The position numbers and the translations under genes are program-made. The notes below the pieces were generated by a model. It saw nothing but the letters and a program-made list of their open reading frames with translations. It was not told where the DNA came from and searched no databases. From positions 1 to 31,307 of the forward strand of contig JBFMBU010000086.1 of NCBI GenBank assembly GCA_040755035.1: a stretch of DNA of 31,307 nucleotides. The letters are read 5' to 3'. How positions within the stretch are numbered: the first letter of the stretch is position 1; every line of letters starts with the position of its first letter. Below are positions 30,233 to 31,307 of this stretch, piece by piece. Source of the stretch: RBG-13-43-22 sp040755035 (GTDB taxonomy: Bacteria; Desulfobacterota; RBG-13-43-22).

Positions 30233-30666
30233 AAAAAACCACCGGAGTTACTTATCTGGCAATAATATCTGCCGTTGTCGTATTTCTGGCCGTGCTTGCC
30301 GCCATTTTTATAATGGATCCTCCCGGCGTACAGCGCAAAAGAAGGATAGATGATCACCGAGTTAACCATCTGAAAAGTATTTCAAGGGCGATCGATTCCT
30401 TTTGGGAAAGAAATACATTTTTGCCCGCCGATTTAACCACACTGAACAAGGAACCTGGTCTGAAGACACCCTTGAAAGATCCGGAAACGGGGGGTCCTTA
30501 TATTTATGGAGTATTGGGCAAGGATGCCTACCGGCTTTGCGCGGTTTTTTCGGTCGATTCGTCTGAAGAGGCAGTGGAATATAACAGCTCAAGACAATGG
30601 TCCCATGGGGCTGGAAAACATTGTTTTGATCTGAAACCTCCCATCAAAAACCAGAAAAAGGATTAG
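30229..30666 (+). CDS. Single-pass membrane protein, pseudopilin-like layout
   Basis: A 145-residue protein with a basic start (MKKTTG), one long hydrophobic helix (about 7-30) and an extracytoplasmic domain. That domain opens with a helix, DDHRVNHLKSISRAIDSFWERN, and then the LPADLTTL...DPETGGPYIY pattern. The latter resembles the C-terminal part of type II secretion GspG-like proteins (compare PxDPWGxPYxY). It lacks the Gly-Phe-Thr-Leu-x-Glu prepilin cleavage site, so it is not a normal pseudopilin. The ATG overlaps the stop of the DUF5671 gene, so the two are translationally coupled and probably work together. Confidence 0.7.
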   Translation: MKKTTGVTYLAIISAVVVFLAVLAAIFIMDPPGVQRKRRIDDHRVNHLKSISRAIDSFWERNTFLPADLTTLNKEPGLKTPLKDPETGGPYIYGVLGKDAYRLCAVFSVDSSEEAVEYNSSRQWSHGAGKHCFDLKPPIKNQKKD

Positions 30667-30860
30667 GAATTGAAAGGTTATAAATCCCCCGAGCCGGATA
30701 ACAAGACGGGAATTATTGATAAGTAACTGAAATTATACATAATGCCATCATCTTTTCCCCGCTGCTCCCAGCTCTCTGTTCCTCGTCCTTTGCCTTCTTT
30801 TTTGATTTTTATCCATTCGCCGAATTACAAACGCTTAACGCCAACTGAATATATTAATAT

Positions 30861-30944
30861 TTTCTTGACTTTGAATAATGTTCCCTTTATAAATCAACTC
30901 GTTACCCAATTTTCCTCCGGGTACTGGTTTCTTTAGGTTTTCAG
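30861..30944 (+). repeat. Promoter-hairpin repeat, copy B
   Basis: The second copy of the block at 28684-28768: TTGACT (30865-30870), a 17-nt spacer, TATAAA (30888-30893), and the identical 25-nt stretch at 30899-30923 with the TACCC/GGGTA hairpin and CCTCC-containing loop. The sequences diverge after the hairpin. No gene follows within the window. Confidence 0.6.
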
Positions 30945-31069
30945 CAAATAACATTGAGAGGAAGTTCCTTTCGATGAACGACGAACGCTGAACGCCTGAC
31001 ATTTATTCAAAATTCCCTTCACCTGCTTCTTGTGAAGTTAGCATTTCCTTGCTGTTGAAGTAAGTTATA

Positions 31070-31218
31070 CGGTCAAATGACCGCTGAAGTGATAACGGAA
31101 CAAAAATTATTTTATCAATGCCATTCATTGCTGTCCAAAAAGGTTCAAACGCTTTAAGTGTTGTGTTGATTTAACTTAGGTTTTTAACTCCATTGCTAAG
31201 CCCCCGGCTACGCCGGGG
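31070..31218. other. Non-coding window end with two small hairpins
   Basis: From 30667 to the end no convincing gene is seen. Besides repeat copy B, this region holds CGGTCA-AA-TGACCG at 31070-31083 and a GC-rich hairpin CCCCGGC-TAC-GCCGGGG at 31202-31218. The second stands out in AT-rich surroundings. Such hairpins occur near transposon ends and as small terminators; it is not followed by a T-run here. Confidence 0.45.
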
Positions 31219-31307
31219 AGAGTAGAAAAAGCTATGCTGTAGTATTTAATAAAAAAGCTCCTTTGGTTAGGATGGCCGCGGACTGTTTCCGTGGCTGATC
31301 CGCACGA

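Noticed and set aside
30742..30936. 64-codon open frame in the right-hand non-coding region
   Set aside because: It runs through promoter-hairpin repeat copy B, has no ribosome-binding site and has a Ser/Pro/Phe-biased translation.

Overview
The window looks like a chromosomal stretch from an anaerobic Desulfobacterota (Deltaproteobacteria) relative. The gene set points there: a gamma-alpha fused 2-oxoacid:ferredoxin oxidoreductase with its beta subunit, rubrerythrin, desulfoferrodoxin, rubredoxin, a BcrAD/HgdC-type activase with a 2-hydroxyacyl-CoA dehydratase-family partner, System II cytochrome c maturation genes, and a probable selenoprotein. This is inferred from gene content only; no rRNA or other species marker is present. 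All product calls come from reading motifs by eye.

Layout. (1) 1-4.1 kb: a signalling group with a soluble GAF histidine kinase, a PilZ protein, a one-pass membrane protein and a PAS-GGDEF diguanylate cyclase. (2) 4.25-8.05 kb: a small ABM-fold protein, then a minus-strand block of resB, ccsB, tatB and tatC. (3) 8.2-10.2 kb: a two-gene activase/dehydratase unit resembling double-cubane-cluster protein systems. (4) 10.2-11.1 kb: debris of FN3 and RHS/YD-repeat genes between 9-bp direct repeats, next to a hicBA toxin-antitoxin pair. (5) 11.2-15.2 kb: serS, queD, a coiled-coil small protein, a secreted FG-GAP-like protein and tRNA-Met(CAT). (6) 15.3-18.2 kb: a DUF1573 gene whose conserved Cys-Gly-Cys site is encoded as UGA-Gly-Cys (candidate selenoprotein), then two glycosyltransferases. 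(7) 18.2-20.9 kb: a cold-shock protein with a strong promoter and long leader, a CoA-transferase on the minus strand, a LysM membrane protein and a Cys-rich small protein. (8) 21.1-28.6 kb: a long plus-strand oxygen-defence and redox cluster: perR-like regulator, rubrerythrin, desulfoferrodoxin, ferritin-like protein, korA, korB, rubredoxin, a HEAT-like protein, a rubredoxin-like mini-protein, zinc-ribbon proteins, an iron-sulfur flavoprotein and a phosphoesterase. (9) 28.6-31.3 kb: an AT-richer, repeat-bearing accessory end with an ORF6N protein, a DUF5671 membrane protein and its coupled partner.

How the genes work together. In region 8 the 2-oxoacid oxidoreductase would reduce ferredoxin, and rubredoxin-like carriers would pass electrons to rubrerythrin (peroxide) and desulfoferrodoxin (superoxide). 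The regulator at the head has every PerR metal ligand and an AT-rich palindrome over its own promoter. A 4-nt start/stop overlap ties korA directly to a diiron ferritin-like gene.

The most unusual items are the UGA-containing DUF1573 gene at 15320-16015; a family of three long intergenic hairpins sharing one core (about 4.15, 21.6 and 27.76 kb); and a duplicated block carrying a consensus promoter followed by a hairpin whose loop contains CCTCC (28.7 and 30.9 kb).
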